Origin: CAVSWT01 sp963775245
GTDB taxonomy: Bacteria > Bacteroidota > Ignavibacteria > Ignavibacteriales > Ignavibacteriaceae
Assembly (NCBI GenBank): GCA_963775245.1
Contig: CAVZID010000005.1
Coordinates: 112,267 to 176,266, forward strand
Direction of reading: 5' to 3'
DNA: 64,000 nt
Position 1 is the first letter of the stretch, and the number at the start of each line of letters is the position of its first letter. The notes under the pieces were generated by a model. The model had not been told where the DNA came from. It was given only the letters and a program-made list of their open reading frames with translations, and made no database searches. Position numbers and translations under genes: made by a program. This document shows, piece after piece, positions 51,688-60,092 of this stretch.

Positions 51688-52785
51688 ATGAATGAAACCA
51701 ATACAAATCAAAGATTCACTCGAGTTTTAAGAGACGACATTAAAAATGTTAGATTTCAAAAAGACGTTAAACGTGAATTTAAAGAGCTAAAAAATTTCTA
51801 TTTAACTGAAGAACAGAATCAGCGCCTTACAGGCATGAATCCAATACGTAAGGGATTCCATTTAATCATCTGGACGTTTAAAAGCTTATTCCTTCATCTA
51901 ACTCCATTTAGACGAATACTGGCAATTGCTGGTTTGATTATAGTTTTTATGGGCAGCAGCGTTATAGTAATCAATGATGGGAATGTGCAATCTAATAACA
52001 CTGGATTAATTGGAGGAGCATTAATATTTATCGTTTTAATGCTTGAACTGAAAGACAAGTTGCTAGCCAAAGATGAACTTGAGGCTGGCAGAAAAGTACA
52101 AAAAGCCTTAATGCCAGAACAGAGTCCTAAGGTTGATGGCTGGTCACTTTGGCTTTATACACGTCCGGCAAATGAAGTTGGAGGCGATTTAGTTGACTAT
52201 CTAAAAATCAATGACCACCGCATTGGACTTGTAATTGGCGATGTAGCAGGCAAAGGATTACATGCTGCATTAATAAATGCAAAACTTCAATCAACAATTA
52301 GAGCATTGGCTGCTGATTATACTTCTCTTTCGCAGCTTTGTTCAAAAATTAATTTTATATTCTTCCGCGACAGCCTTTCGAGTATTTTTGCTTCGATGTT
52401 ATATATGGAAATTAAACCAGGCGAATCCGAAGTTCGATTAGTTAATGCTGGGCATTTACCTCCCTACTTAATTACACAAAATGAAATAAAAGAAATCACA
52501 AAAAGTAATCCTGCAATCGGATTGATGAAAGATTTTTCTTTTAACGAAGATATTTTGGAAATACAAAAAGGCGAAATGATAATCGGATATTCTGACGGTG
52601 TTACAGAAGCACAAAATGAATTTGGACAGTTTTTTGAGAAAGAAAGATTTGCAAATCTTTTATCAAGAATAAAAAATTACAGCTTTGAAAATCTTGGTGA
52701 ATATATAGTTGAAGCCGTTGATGACTTTGTTGGAGACAGCCCGGTAGTTGATGATTTATCTTTATTGATTATTAGGAAGGATTAA
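51688..52785 (+). CDS. Membrane-anchored SpoIIE/RsbU-type serine phosphatase
   Basis: An N-terminal cytoplasmic part of about 75 residues leads to two membrane helices (about 78-95 and 105-122). A PP2C/SpoIIE domain follows at about 140-365 with the metal-binding and catalytic motifs NEVGGDLVDYL, GLVIGDVAGKGLHAAL, LVNAGHLPPYL, MIIGYSDGVTEAQ and VVDDLSLLII. Such enzymes dephosphorylate STAS-domain anti-anti-sigma factors. The STAS protein at 8.8 kb is the only candidate substrate in the window, but the distance makes this a guess. No Shine-Dalgarno is seen before the ATG. Confidence 0.92.
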   Translation: MNETNTNQRFTRVLRDDIKNVRFQKDVKREFKELKNFYLTEEQNQRLTGMNPIRKGFHLIIWTFKSLFLHLTPFRRILAIAGLIIVFMGSSVIVINDGNVQSNNTGLIGGALIFIVLMLELKDKLLAKDELEAGRKVQKALMPEQSPKVDGWSLWLYTRPANEVGGDLVDYLKINDHRIGLVIGDVAGKGLHAALINAKLQSTIRALAADYTSLSQLCSKINFIFFRDSLSSIFASMLYMEIKPGESEVRLVNAGHLPPYLITQNEIKEITKSNPAIGLMKDFSFNEDILEIQKGEMIIGYSDGVTEAQNEFGQFFEKERFANLLSRIKNYSFENLGEYIVEAVDDFVGDSPVVDDLSLLIIRKD

Positions 52786-52803
52786 TATTTTAAATTTTAT
52801 AAT

Positions 52804-52832
52804 GTGAGGTTCACCTCAAAGTTGAGCCTCAC
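52804..52832. repeat. 29-base palindrome, copy 1, overlapping a gene end
   Basis: GTGAGG (52804-52809) and CCTCAC (52827-52832) bound a 29-base palindrome which, on the minus strand, includes the last codons and stop of the MFS transporter gene. The element at 63725-63753 is its relative in the same outer arms and GGCTCA/AACCTCAC parts. It can act as a terminator between the convergent phosphatase and transporter genes. Confidence 0.6.
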
Positions 52833-54102
52833 TTGAACTACTTGAAAGTTCAGTGGACAAAATATTGTTCTTTTTAATTTCCGGCACCACTACTTTTTGT
52901 AAAATTATAAGTCCGGCTACAAAGAATAACCCAATTGCCAAAGCAGCAAATCTTTCATTTGAAATGTCAGAAATAATTCCGTAAAAAAGCGGCCCAACTA
53001 CCGCTGAAGATTTTCCAAAGAGTCCATCATAAAATCCAAAGAATTCAGCTTCCTGTTCTTTTGGGGTTAATAATGCCATTAAGCTTCTGCTGCAAGACTG
53101 CGAAGAACCGATTGATAACCCGGCAACTAAGCCAACTATGTAAAACTCAAAAACGGTTTGAACTACAAAGGCTCCAACTATAACCCCAATCCAAATAAAC
53201 AATGTAATTGTAATTGTTTTCTTTGGGCCGATGTGGTCAGAAATAATTCCGAAAATAAATGAACCAATAACTGCGGTGCTTTGGACTATCACAAAAAAAT
53301 AAATTACTTCCGAGTCGGACATCTTTAAAATATTTGCAGCAAAAATTGAAGCAAACGCAATGATAGTAATTATTGCATCATTATAAAGAAAGAAGGCAAT
53401 TAAAAATCTTTTTATTGATGGATACTTTCCCTGAACAAAAATAGCTTTTAAAGTTTGATAACTTCTATGAATTCCAATTTTAATTACATCAGTTTTTATT
53501 TTATCTTTTACTGCAGGTTCACTGATAAATAAAAATATTGGCAGCGAGAAAACAAAAAAGAAAGCCGCAGCAACAACAAAAGATAACCGGATATAAAAAT
53601 AATAATCGGGTGAAGATTGATCGGGAAGTAAAAACATTATAATCACTAAAACTGCCAGTGCGCCAACATAACCCATTGCAAATCCATAACCAGAAACTCT
53701 GCCGAAGTTTTTCTTTTCAGTAAGATTTGGAAGAAAAGCATCGTAGAAAACTAATCCGGCTTCAAAACCGATGTTGGCTATAACAAATAAAATCAACCCT
53801 AAAAATATATCGCCCTTTTGAACAAAAAACATAAAAGCTGTTGCTATAACAGAAAGCAAGGTTAAGAAAAGTAAGAATCTTTTTCTATTTCGGGAGGCAT
53901 CTGCGATTGCACCCATGGGAGGACTTAAAAAAGCAGCAATCACCATGGAAAGGCTAACAGCAAGTCCCCACAACCATTTTTGTCCCCCGGTTACATAGTT
54001 TGAAAAATATTTTGAATAGATTACAGTAACGATTATTACAGAAAAAGCAGTGTTAGCAAAATCGAACAATGTCCAGATAAAAATTTTGCCTTTATTCTTC
54101 AT
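52816..54102 (-). CDS. UMF1-family MFS transporter
   Basis: The 428-residue protein has about 12 membrane segments, opens with WTLFDFANTAFSVIIVTVIYSKYF and contains AFLSPPMGAIADASRNRKRFL and GFAMGYVGALAVLV, all typical of the UMF1 (Atg22-like) MFS group, for which substrates are mostly unknown. The ATG at 54102 is preferred to the TTG at 54105. It starts five bases after the nusB stop and is therefore likely cotranscribed with it. The last residues (SEAQL) and the stop are encoded within a dispersed palindrome, so this C-terminus may be a recent acquisition. Confidence 0.88.
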   Translation of the reverse strand: MKNKGKIFIWTLFDFANTAFSVIIVTVIYSKYFSNYVTGGQKWLWGLAVSLSMVIAAFLSPPMGAIADASRNRKRFLLFLTLLSVIATAFMFFVQKGDIFLGLILFVIANIGFEAGLVFYDAFLPNLTEKKNFGRVSGYGFAMGYVGALAVLVIIMFLLPDQSSPDYYFYIRLSFVVAAAFFFVFSLPIFLFISEPAVKDKIKTDVIKIGIHRSYQTLKAIFVQGKYPSIKRFLIAFFLYNDAIITIIAFASIFAANILKMSDSEVIYFFVIVQSTAVIGSFIFGIISDHIGPKKTITITLFIWIGVIVGAFVVQTVFEFYIVGLVAGLSIGSSQSCSRSLMALLTPKEQEAEFFGFYDGLFGKSSAVVGPLFYGIISDISNERFAALAIGLFFVAGLIILQKVVVPEIKKNNILSTELSSSSSEAQL

Positions 54103-54107
54103 CAAAA

Positions 54108-54590
54108 TTATTTCTTCTGTGCTTGTCGATTAATCGTTTCTTGAAGCAGTCCCCTTCCAGCTTTGTCAAGTTTGTTTGAATCTTTTAATTCGGAAAGCAC
54201 TGCATCTAAAATTCCATTTATAAATTTACCGCTGCCTGCCGTACTGTATTCTTTTGCTATTTCAATTGATTCGTTGATGGAAACTTTCGGAGGTATGTCA
54301 GGGAAGTAAAATAATTCGCACAAACCCATTCGCAATAGAATCTTATCAATTAAAGCAATACGGTTCATTTCCCAATTATCAACTCTCTTTTTAATTTCAT
54401 CATCCAGATAATTTTGATGGATAAGAACCCGGTTAATTAAATTATTAGCAAACTCTTTATCGCTTGCTTCAGGCACATCCACTAAAATTGCATTAATTAA
54501 ATTTGAAAGAGCTTCTCTATTCATCTCGTAAGCATATAAAATCTGAAGTACTCTTTCTCTAACCAGCCGTCTTTTGAATGTATGGGACAT
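54108..54590 (-). CDS. nusB: Transcription antitermination factor NusB
   Basis: The 160-residue, all-helical protein begins KRRLVRERVLQILYAYEMN and includes NRVLIHQNYLDDEI, DKILLRMGLCELFYFPDIPPKVSINESIEIAKEYST and KFINGILDAVLSEL, the NusB signature. NusB binds boxA RNA with S10 and supports rRNA transcription. The gene lies directly upstream of the MFS transporter. Its upstream spacer holds the repeat at 54725-54800. Confidence 0.95.
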   Translation of the reverse strand: MSHTFKRRLVRERVLQILYAYEMNREALSNLINAILVDVPEASDKEFANNLINRVLIHQNYLDDEIKKRVDNWEMNRIALIDKILLRMGLCELFYFPDIPPKVSINESIEIAKEYSTAGSGKFINGILDAVLSELKDSNKLDKAGRGLLQETINRQAQKK

Positions 54591-54724
54591 ATATTTGAAT
54601 CAAATTTTATTAGAACAAAATAGATATGAACAATAAATTATTTTTTAGATTTAATCAACGGTTTTCTATTAAAAAATTATTATGAAACATTATAAAAGTA
54701 CATTTAAGTTAAAATTGTCTCCAA

Positions 54725-54800
54725 TGTCACACTGAGTACCGATTTAATCTGGATGTAAAGTTAACAATTAACGTCAGTCTTCGACAGGCTCAGAATGACA
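54725..54800. repeat. Intergenic palindromic element (copy C of the A/C family)
   Basis: TGTCACACTGAG (54725-54736) and CTCAGAATGACA (54789-54800) pair at 10 of 12 positions. The inside shares GATTTAATCT and CAGTCTTCGA with the element at 22952-23070, but the outer 13-bp repeat GAGGCTGTCTCAA of that copy is absent. It lies between nusB and the DUF218 gene and could serve as a terminator of the latter. Confidence 0.6.
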
Positions 54801-54839
54801 AAAACATTTAGTTTAAATATTATATACTATCTCTAAATA

Positions 54840-55865
54840 TCATAAAGCAAAAAACCAAAATATAACAAGAGCAACACTTTCTCTCATCCTATAATAGAGT
54901 TTGTTTTGAAAATTCAATTTTAAATTTGATGCAGCGAAAAATGATTTTATTTTATAAAAATTACAAATCGCTCTTACTCTTGTTAAATGGTAAGAATCTG
55001 AAATAATCACTATGCTTCCAACATTATTTTGATTGATTAAATTGTTTTTAATAAATCTTACTTGTTCTGTAGTTGAAGTTGTATTTTCTTCCAGCCAGAT
55101 ATCATCCATATTTACAAGTCTTTTGTACAGATAAAACAAAGCAACTTTTGCTTCGCTCATTTCACCTGGGGCATTACTTCCTGTTAACTGAATCTTATCA
55201 ATCAATCTTTTATTGTACAAGTAAATCGCTTCATCAACTCTTGCAGAAAGGCTTGGGCTGGGTTTGTTATTCGACCATACTGCCGCACCTAAAACGACAC
55301 CTACTACTAATTTATTATTAGTTCTGTATGTTCTATAATTTTCTCTATCCTGGATCGAATAGAAGAAGGCAAATATTAATAGAACAAGGACTAAAGCTGT
55401 CGAGTATAAAATTCCTTTAAGATAAATTAATTTTTTTCTGCCGAATAAATTTAACCATAATATCATTAATAATATAAATTGTAAAAATTGAAATAGAGAG
55501 AAAACGAATCCTTCGATTACTTCTGAAACCGGGTGGCTAAATACATAATGCTTGTGGTCGGAATAATTTGAAAAAACTAAAATACTTGCAACAATTAAAA
55601 TTATGGTTTGAATAATTAAAAAATTAAATATAAACGATGAGCTAACAGAATTTTGTTTTTTGAAATGATTAAAAATCAATCCTGCAAACATTAAAAGAAA
55701 AAAGATAAGATTAAGAACATTTCCAAAATAATTTAATGTAAATTCTGAAAAAGAAAGTTCCTGGATTCTATATTTCAAATAATAAAGGAAGACAGTATCA
55801 AACAATAAAATAGCGATTAGTGTTAAAAACCTGGTTAGTTTACTTTTATTATTAGAAAGAGACAT
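54840..55865 (-). CDS. Membrane protein with DUF218 (YdcF/SanA-like) domain
   Basis: The 341 residues carry five or so membrane helices up to about 180, then a DUF218 domain: VGVVLGAAVWSNNKPSPSLSARVDEAIYLYNKRLIDKIQLTG, APGEMSEAKVA, LEENTTSTTEQVRFIKN and VIISDSYHLTRVRAICN. DUF218 proteins such as SanA, YdcF and ElyC act on envelope integrity and bind nucleotides in some cases; the reaction here is unknown. The membrane part is unusually long, as in ElyC-like members. It stands alone, downstream of the split polymerase genes on the same strand. Confidence 0.85.
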   Translation of the reverse strand: MSLSNNKSKLTRFLTLIAILLFDTVFLYYLKYRIQELSFSEFTLNYFGNVLNLIFFLLMFAGLIFNHFKKQNSVSSSFIFNFLIIQTIILIVASILVFSNYSDHKHYVFSHPVSEVIEGFVFSLFQFLQFILLMILWLNLFGRKKLIYLKGILYSTALVLVLLIFAFFYSIQDRENYRTYRTNNKLVVGVVLGAAVWSNNKPSPSLSARVDEAIYLYNKRLIDKIQLTGSNAPGEMSEAKVALFYLYKRLVNMDDIWLEENTTSTTEQVRFIKNNLINQNNVGSIVIISDSYHLTRVRAICNFYKIKSFFAASNLKLNFQNKLYYRMRESVALVIFWFFAL

Positions 55866-55970
55866 TTTTCGGGATTAATAAGATAATTCTAAATTGTAAA
55901 TTATAAGATACTAAATTCAAATAAATAAAAAATTTCTTATTAAACATATTTTAATTTATTCACATAATAT

Positions 55971-57581
55971 TTAATTCACAGATTCATTTTCAATTTGTTT
56001 AATAGTATCTCTCAAAACACCCAATGAACGCTGGCTTAAAAGGTCTATCTTTATTAATCCTAAATCCTCAATGCCGTGCATATCCGGCTGGGTTACGATA
56101 ATACCCAGTCCTTTATTTTTGGCGTACTCAAGCGCGGTGTAATTTGTAATATGTGTTGGAGAAATTACAATGCCGCCGGGATGAATGCTTAAGTGTCTTG
56201 GAAAATTTGCCAGCCTCGCCGCTATTTTTACAATGCTGCTCCATGGCTCCTCATTTAATTTTAATGATTTTGCTTCTGGAAAAAGTTCCGCTACCTTAGG
56301 TAAATTTCTTGCATCTGTCCATGGAATGAATTTACTTAGTTTAGAAATCTCACTGTCAGACTTCCCGAAAGTTTTGGCAGTTTCTCTAAAAGCCGAACGC
56401 GCTTTAAATGTAACATGAGTTGAAATCATGGCGACTTTATCGTAACCGTATTTTTCAAAAACATATTTTATAATCCCGTCTCTTTCCCTCCACGAAAAAT
56501 CAATATCAATGTCAGGCGGGGAAGTACGGCTTTTATTTAGGAAACGCTGGAAATAAAAATTATATTTTATGGGGTCAACTTCAGTAAAACCAAGACAGTA
56601 AGAAACAATACTGTTGGCGGCAGAGCCTCTCCCAATGGTCATCATTCCTCTTCGCTTTGATTCTTTGCTGATGTCCCAAACGACTAAAAAATAATCAACA
56701 AAACCCATGTCTCTAATAACTTCAAGTTCTTCGTTCACCCTGTCTTCAATCTTTTTTGTGATGATATCATATCTCTTCTTTAAGCCTTCACGGCATAAAT
56801 TCTCTAAAAGCAAAAATGAATTTTCATAACTGCTGCTCTGGAAAAGAGGAAATTTAAGTTTACCAAGCTGCAAATCTACATTGCAGTTTTCAATTATGTA
56901 ATTAAGATTTTTAATTGCATCGGGTATTGACGACCAAAGCTTATAAGTTTTTTTAGGGTCTTTAAAATAAAATTCTTTATCGACTAAATTTCCTTCATCC
57001 AAATTAGAAATTGTTTCGCGGTTCTTAATTGCTGTAACAACTTTGTGAATTAAAAAATCTTTCTCGTCTAAAAAATATATCGGGTTGGAAGCAACAAAAG
57101 GAATGTTATTCTGCACAGCATAATCATATAACACTTTTGTTCTGCTTCTTTTTGCCTTTGTAGAAATTAGTTCAGCAAAAATATTATTGTGCCGCGGAAT
57201 ATTTTTAAGCAGCTTTAATGAATTTGTTATTATAAAAAGATTCGGAAAATAAGTCTGAAGAAGATTTGTAAGCGAAAAGTCTTCCTTCAATTTTTTTGTA
57301 GTGATGATTTTACAAATATCACCGTAGCCTTCTATATTTTTTGCAAGAAAAAGTGCATAAATTTCTTTATCGTTTTCGTCACTAATAAATGTTCCAAGTA
57401 TTGGTTTTATGTTTGCTTCCGTCGCTTTTTTGAAAAACTCAATAAGCCCGTACATGCCGTTTGTGTCCGTTAAGGAGATAGAAGTGAGCCCAAAGTTTTT
57501 GGCTTTTTCTATCAAGCTGCTTATGTCGATTGTCCCTTCCAGCAGCGAGTAATTTGAATGCACGTGAACCGGTATTAACAT
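55971..57581 (-). CDS. DNA polymerase III alpha-type enzyme, N-terminal half (PHP + palm), separate gene
   Basis: The 536-residue protein covers only the first half of a DnaE-type polymerase. PHP domain: PVHVHSNYSLLEG at 4-16 and SLTDTNGMYGL at 36-46. Palm: GRGSAANS at 317-324, catalytic pair D357/D359 in PPDIDIDF, and the third catalytic aspartate D513 in IKIDLLSQRSLG. The chain stops soon after (at 536) where an intact enzyme would enter the fingers domain. All catalytic residues are here, but the nucleotide-binding fingers, OB fold and helix-hairpin region are in the separate gene upstream, whose stop lies three bases before this ATG. Together the two total about 1,090 residues, the length of a DnaE2/ImuC-like enzyme. 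Confidence 0.9.
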   Translation of the reverse strand: MLIPVHVHSNYSLLEGTIDISSLIEKAKNFGLTSISLTDTNGMYGLIEFFKKATEANIKPILGTFISDENDKEIYALFLAKNIEGYGDICKIITTKKLKEDFSLTNLLQTYFPNLFIITNSLKLLKNIPRHNNIFAELISTKAKRSRTKVLYDYAVQNNIPFVASNPIYFLDEKDFLIHKVVTAIKNRETISNLDEGNLVDKEFYFKDPKKTYKLWSSIPDAIKNLNYIIENCNVDLQLGKLKFPLFQSSSYENSFLLLENLCREGLKKRYDIITKKIEDRVNEELEVIRDMGFVDYFLVVWDISKESKRRGMMTIGRGSAANSIVSYCLGFTEVDPIKYNFYFQRFLNKSRTSPPDIDIDFSWRERDGIIKYVFEKYGYDKVAMISTHVTFKARSAFRETAKTFGKSDSEISKLSKFIPWTDARNLPKVAELFPEAKSLKLNEEPWSSIVKIAARLANFPRHLSIHPGGIVISPTHITNYTALEYAKNKGLGIIVTQPDMHGIEDLGLIKIDLLSQRSLGVLRDTIKQIENESVN

Positions 57582-57584
57582 ATT

Positions 57585-59252
57585 TTATCCTGCATAAGCT
57601 TTAATAAGAATTTCTGTGTTAAGTGATTTAGCCAGATGAAAATCTTCTTCCCTCATTCCTTCGTCACTCGGCTGATAAATATTTTCAGCGGTGTCAAGCT
57701 GCAATTCGGCTTTCAATGCTATATCTGAAATCAAATCTAAATTTTGAACGATAATGTTATTGCCGTTTTGCATATCGACTTTACCTTCAATTAAATAAGG
57801 GCCCATCGATAAAGTTTTTTCCGCCACTTTGGAATACACGTTTGGAAAGATTACTGTTTCAAAAGTTCCGGTGGTATCTTCAAGAGAAATAAATTTCATA
57901 ATATCTCCCTTACGTGTTTTAATTCTTTTGGATGTCATGTACCAGCCAATCATTTTAACTTTTTTGTTGGCGTGTTTTTCTATTTCGGAAGCTTTAACTA
58001 TTGACTCATCCAATGTATATTCTTCAAAAAAATCCAGCGGATGTTTTGTAACCATGTATCCGAAAGTTTCGTATTCGATTAAAGATTTTTGTTGTATGCT
58101 GTAATCGAATTTGGTTTTCACTTCTTCTTCCATGTTGAAGCTTTCGTTCATAAAAAGGTCGTTATATTTTTCATCTAAAATTTTTCTTCGTTTCATATAA
58201 ACATCCAGCAGCCTTAAAAGCGTGGGACGCGTTTGCTTAAAGCAGTCCATTGCACCGCATTTAATAAGTGATGCCGTTTCTTCAAAACCTAATTTTGTCC
58301 TGATGATAAAATCGGGAAGTGAATTATATTTCCCTCCGGCTTTTCTTTCTTCCACAATAATTTCCATCGAAGTTCGTGAAAGATTTTTAACAGCCATCAA
58401 TCCTATCTGCAAAATTTTTCCGCTGCCTTTGTATTCTATCTCGCTGTTGTTGATACACGGAAGCTTAACATCAAGTCCAAGCCTTTTGCTTTCTTGAATA
58501 TAAACCGCCGCCGAATAAAACCCGCCGCCGTTGCTTAATACCGAAGCCATGAATTCAGCAGGGTAGTAAACTTTTAGAAATGCAACTTGAAAAGAAAGCA
58601 ATGCAAATGAAGCGCTGTGTGCTTTGCAGAAAGAGTAACCGGCGAATGATTCTATTTGCCGCCAAAGTTCTTTTGCTACATACTTCGATAATTTTTTACT
58701 CTCGCATGAATCAAAAAATCTTTTTGTTAATGCTTCCATCGCTTTGTGCGAACGCATCTTTCCCGACATTGCTCTGCGGAGTACATCTGCTTCTTCCAAA
58801 GAAAGTCCGGCAATATGGTGAGCAACTTTTATCACATCTTCCTGGTAAATCATAACGCCATAAGTTTCGCCGAGATAAGTTTCCATATCTGGAACCAAAT
58901 ATTTTCTTCTGTTTGGATTATGATGGCGGGCAATAAATTCCTGCATCATTCCCGATTCGGCAACGCCGGGACGAATAACCGAACTTGCAGCAGTGAGCAT
59001 TTCAAAAGTCTCAACATCAAGCCTTTTCAGTAATGAACGCATAGCGGGAGATTCAATATAAAAGCATCCAATAGTGTTTCCTTTTCTAATTAAGTCAACC
59101 GTCTTTCTATCATTGAAAAGCATTTCATAATCATAAATATCAAATTGAACTGCGTCGGTCTTCCGCGGGATAACCGGGTAAAGAGTGGCAATTCTTAAAT
59201 TGTCCTGGTTTGGAAGAGAATAATTTTGTAATTCTATTAAATTTGAGTTCAT
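57585..59252 (-). CDS. DNA polymerase III alpha-type enzyme, C-terminal half (fingers + OB), encoded first
   Basis: The 555-residue protein begins with about 36 unrecognised residues and then continues precisely where the other half ends: FDIYDYEMLFNDRKTVDLIRKGNTIGCFYIESPAMRSLL, RPGVAESGMM, GVMIYQEDVIKVAHHIAGLSLEEADVLRRAMSGK (fingers), FAGYSFCKAHSASFALLSFQ, a helix-hairpin region with LIKCGAMD, and an OB fold at about 432-510 (KVKMIGWYMTSKRIK, GTFETVIFP). The gene order is opposite to the protein order. I prefer the ATG at 59252 to the TTG at 59264. The GAAC-N4-GTTC palindrome lies 16-37 bases upstream of this ATG. There is no intein sequence. Confidence 0.9.
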   Translation of the reverse strand: MNSNLIELQNYSLPNQDNLRIATLYPVIPRKTDAVQFDIYDYEMLFNDRKTVDLIRKGNTIGCFYIESPAMRSLLKRLDVETFEMLTAASSVIRPGVAESGMMQEFIARHHNPNRRKYLVPDMETYLGETYGVMIYQEDVIKVAHHIAGLSLEEADVLRRAMSGKMRSHKAMEALTKRFFDSCESKKLSKYVAKELWRQIESFAGYSFCKAHSASFALLSFQVAFLKVYYPAEFMASVLSNGGGFYSAAVYIQESKRLGLDVKLPCINNSEIEYKGSGKILQIGLMAVKNLSRTSMEIIVEERKAGGKYNSLPDFIIRTKLGFEETASLIKCGAMDCFKQTRPTLLRLLDVYMKRRKILDEKYNDLFMNESFNMEEEVKTKFDYSIQQKSLIEYETFGYMVTKHPLDFFEEYTLDESIVKASEIEKHANKKVKMIGWYMTSKRIKTRKGDIMKFISLEDTTGTFETVIFPNVYSKVAEKTLSMGPYLIEGKVDMQNGNNIIVQNLDLISDIALKAELQLDTAENIYQPSDEGMREEDFHLAKSLNTEILIKAYAG

Positions 59253-59267
59253 TTTAGCGTTCAAAAT

Positions 59268-59289
59268 ATAGTGAACATTTGTTCACTAT
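59268..59289. promoter_or_regulatory. Perfect palindrome with GAAC-N4-GTTC core, LexA-box-like operator
   Basis: The arms ATAGTGAACA (59268-59277) and TGTTCACTAT (59280-59289) are perfectly complementary with a two-base centre. The inner part is GAAC-ATTT-GTTC, the core of the LexA (Cheo) box best known from Firmicutes. Its place immediately before the split polymerase gene is where an SOS operator would be expected. The regulator is not in the window, so LexA control is an inference. Confidence 0.6.
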
Positions 59290-59482
59290 TATAAGATAAG
59301 TTTATTTTAAAATCAAGCGAAAATGATGGGAAAAAGAATATTTTTCAGAAATAACTTCAAAATTATTTAATATAAATTCCCATTCAATAATTAGTTCAAT
59401 TTTGTGTTATTATTTATATTAAGCATAAATCTTTGGTTTATTTAAGAGCCATAATTTTGTTAAGTTTGAACCTAAAAATTTG

Positions 59483-60067
59483 ATGATAAAACGTTTTTAC
59501 ATAGCAATTACAATTTCCTTTCTTGTTCTTGGAACCACTAAAGCCCAAGGTTTTGAAAGTGGAGTTTTTGGTGCTCCTGTAATCAAGTATTCCAAAATCA
59601 TTAATCAATCAGCATTAATTATAGGTGCAAAATGGGGCTGGGTAATAAACAAAAGGTTTGCACTTGGAACTGGATTTTACGCTCTAGTTACTGGGATTAA
59701 CACTCATTATGTTGATACGAAAAGCGGCCAGACTGTTATGTTTAAATTTAATTACGGTGGATTAGAACTTGAATACCTTGCATTGAAAGACAGCAAATTT
59801 AATATTACGATAGACATGCTTTTAGCAGGAGGCGGACAAAATTTTTACGCTGAAAAAAATAATAACGCCAAAACTAATTTTGGAACCAGTGACATTTTAT
59901 TTTGGGAGCCGCAAATAGATTTTGAATATGAACTTTATGATTGGCTTCATATAGATGCGGGTTTAAGCTATAGGATGATTTCAAGCTATAACCAAATCTA
60001 TAATGTAACAAAGAATGATTTAGAAAGAACTACATTTTTATTGAACTTCAAATTTGGAAAATATTGA
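59483..60067 (+). CDS. Predicted outer-membrane beta-barrel protein
   Basis: The protein (194 residues from the ATG at 59483) has a signal peptide (MIKRFYIAITISFLVLG, cleavage near TKAQG) and then alternating short beta strands (GVFGAPVIKYSKI, LIIGAKWGWVIN, FALGTGFYALVTG, GLELEYLAL, DAGLSYRMISSYNQIY) ending in TTFLLNFKFGKY, with the aromatic ending common in outer-membrane barrels. The family is not recognised. It overlaps the end of the next gene's possible upstream start, so the two are probably cotranscribed. It is divergent from the split polymerase operon. Confidence 0.75.
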   Translation: MIKRFYIAITISFLVLGTTKAQGFESGVFGAPVIKYSKIINQSALIIGAKWGWVINKRFALGTGFYALVTGINTHYVDTKSGQTVMFKFNYGGLELEYLALKDSKFNITIDMLLAGGGQNFYAEKNNNAKTNFGTSDILFWEPQIDFEYELYDWLHIDAGLSYRMISSYNQIYNVTKNDLERTTFLLNFKFGKY

Positions 60068-60092
60068 AAAGCATTCCGGGAGAAATTTTAGT

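Noticed and set aside
51688..52785. SpoIIE-type phosphatase as the partner of the STAS protein at 8.8 kb
   Set aside because: The biochemistry would fit, but the genes are 42 kb apart and other STAS proteins probably exist in the genome, so I do not claim the pairing.
57575..57590. Frameshift or sequencing error dividing one polymerase gene
   Set aside because: An error would leave the N-terminal half upstream. Here the C-terminal half is upstream, so an indel cannot explain it; only rearrangement or misassembly could.
55971..59264. Split intein joining the two polymerase halves
   Set aside because: The N-half ends with polar residues and a stop, without an intein N-terminal block starting with Cys or Ser, and the C-half begins without an intein C-terminal HN-Cys/Ser junction. 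The order is also reversed relative to what a cis split needs.
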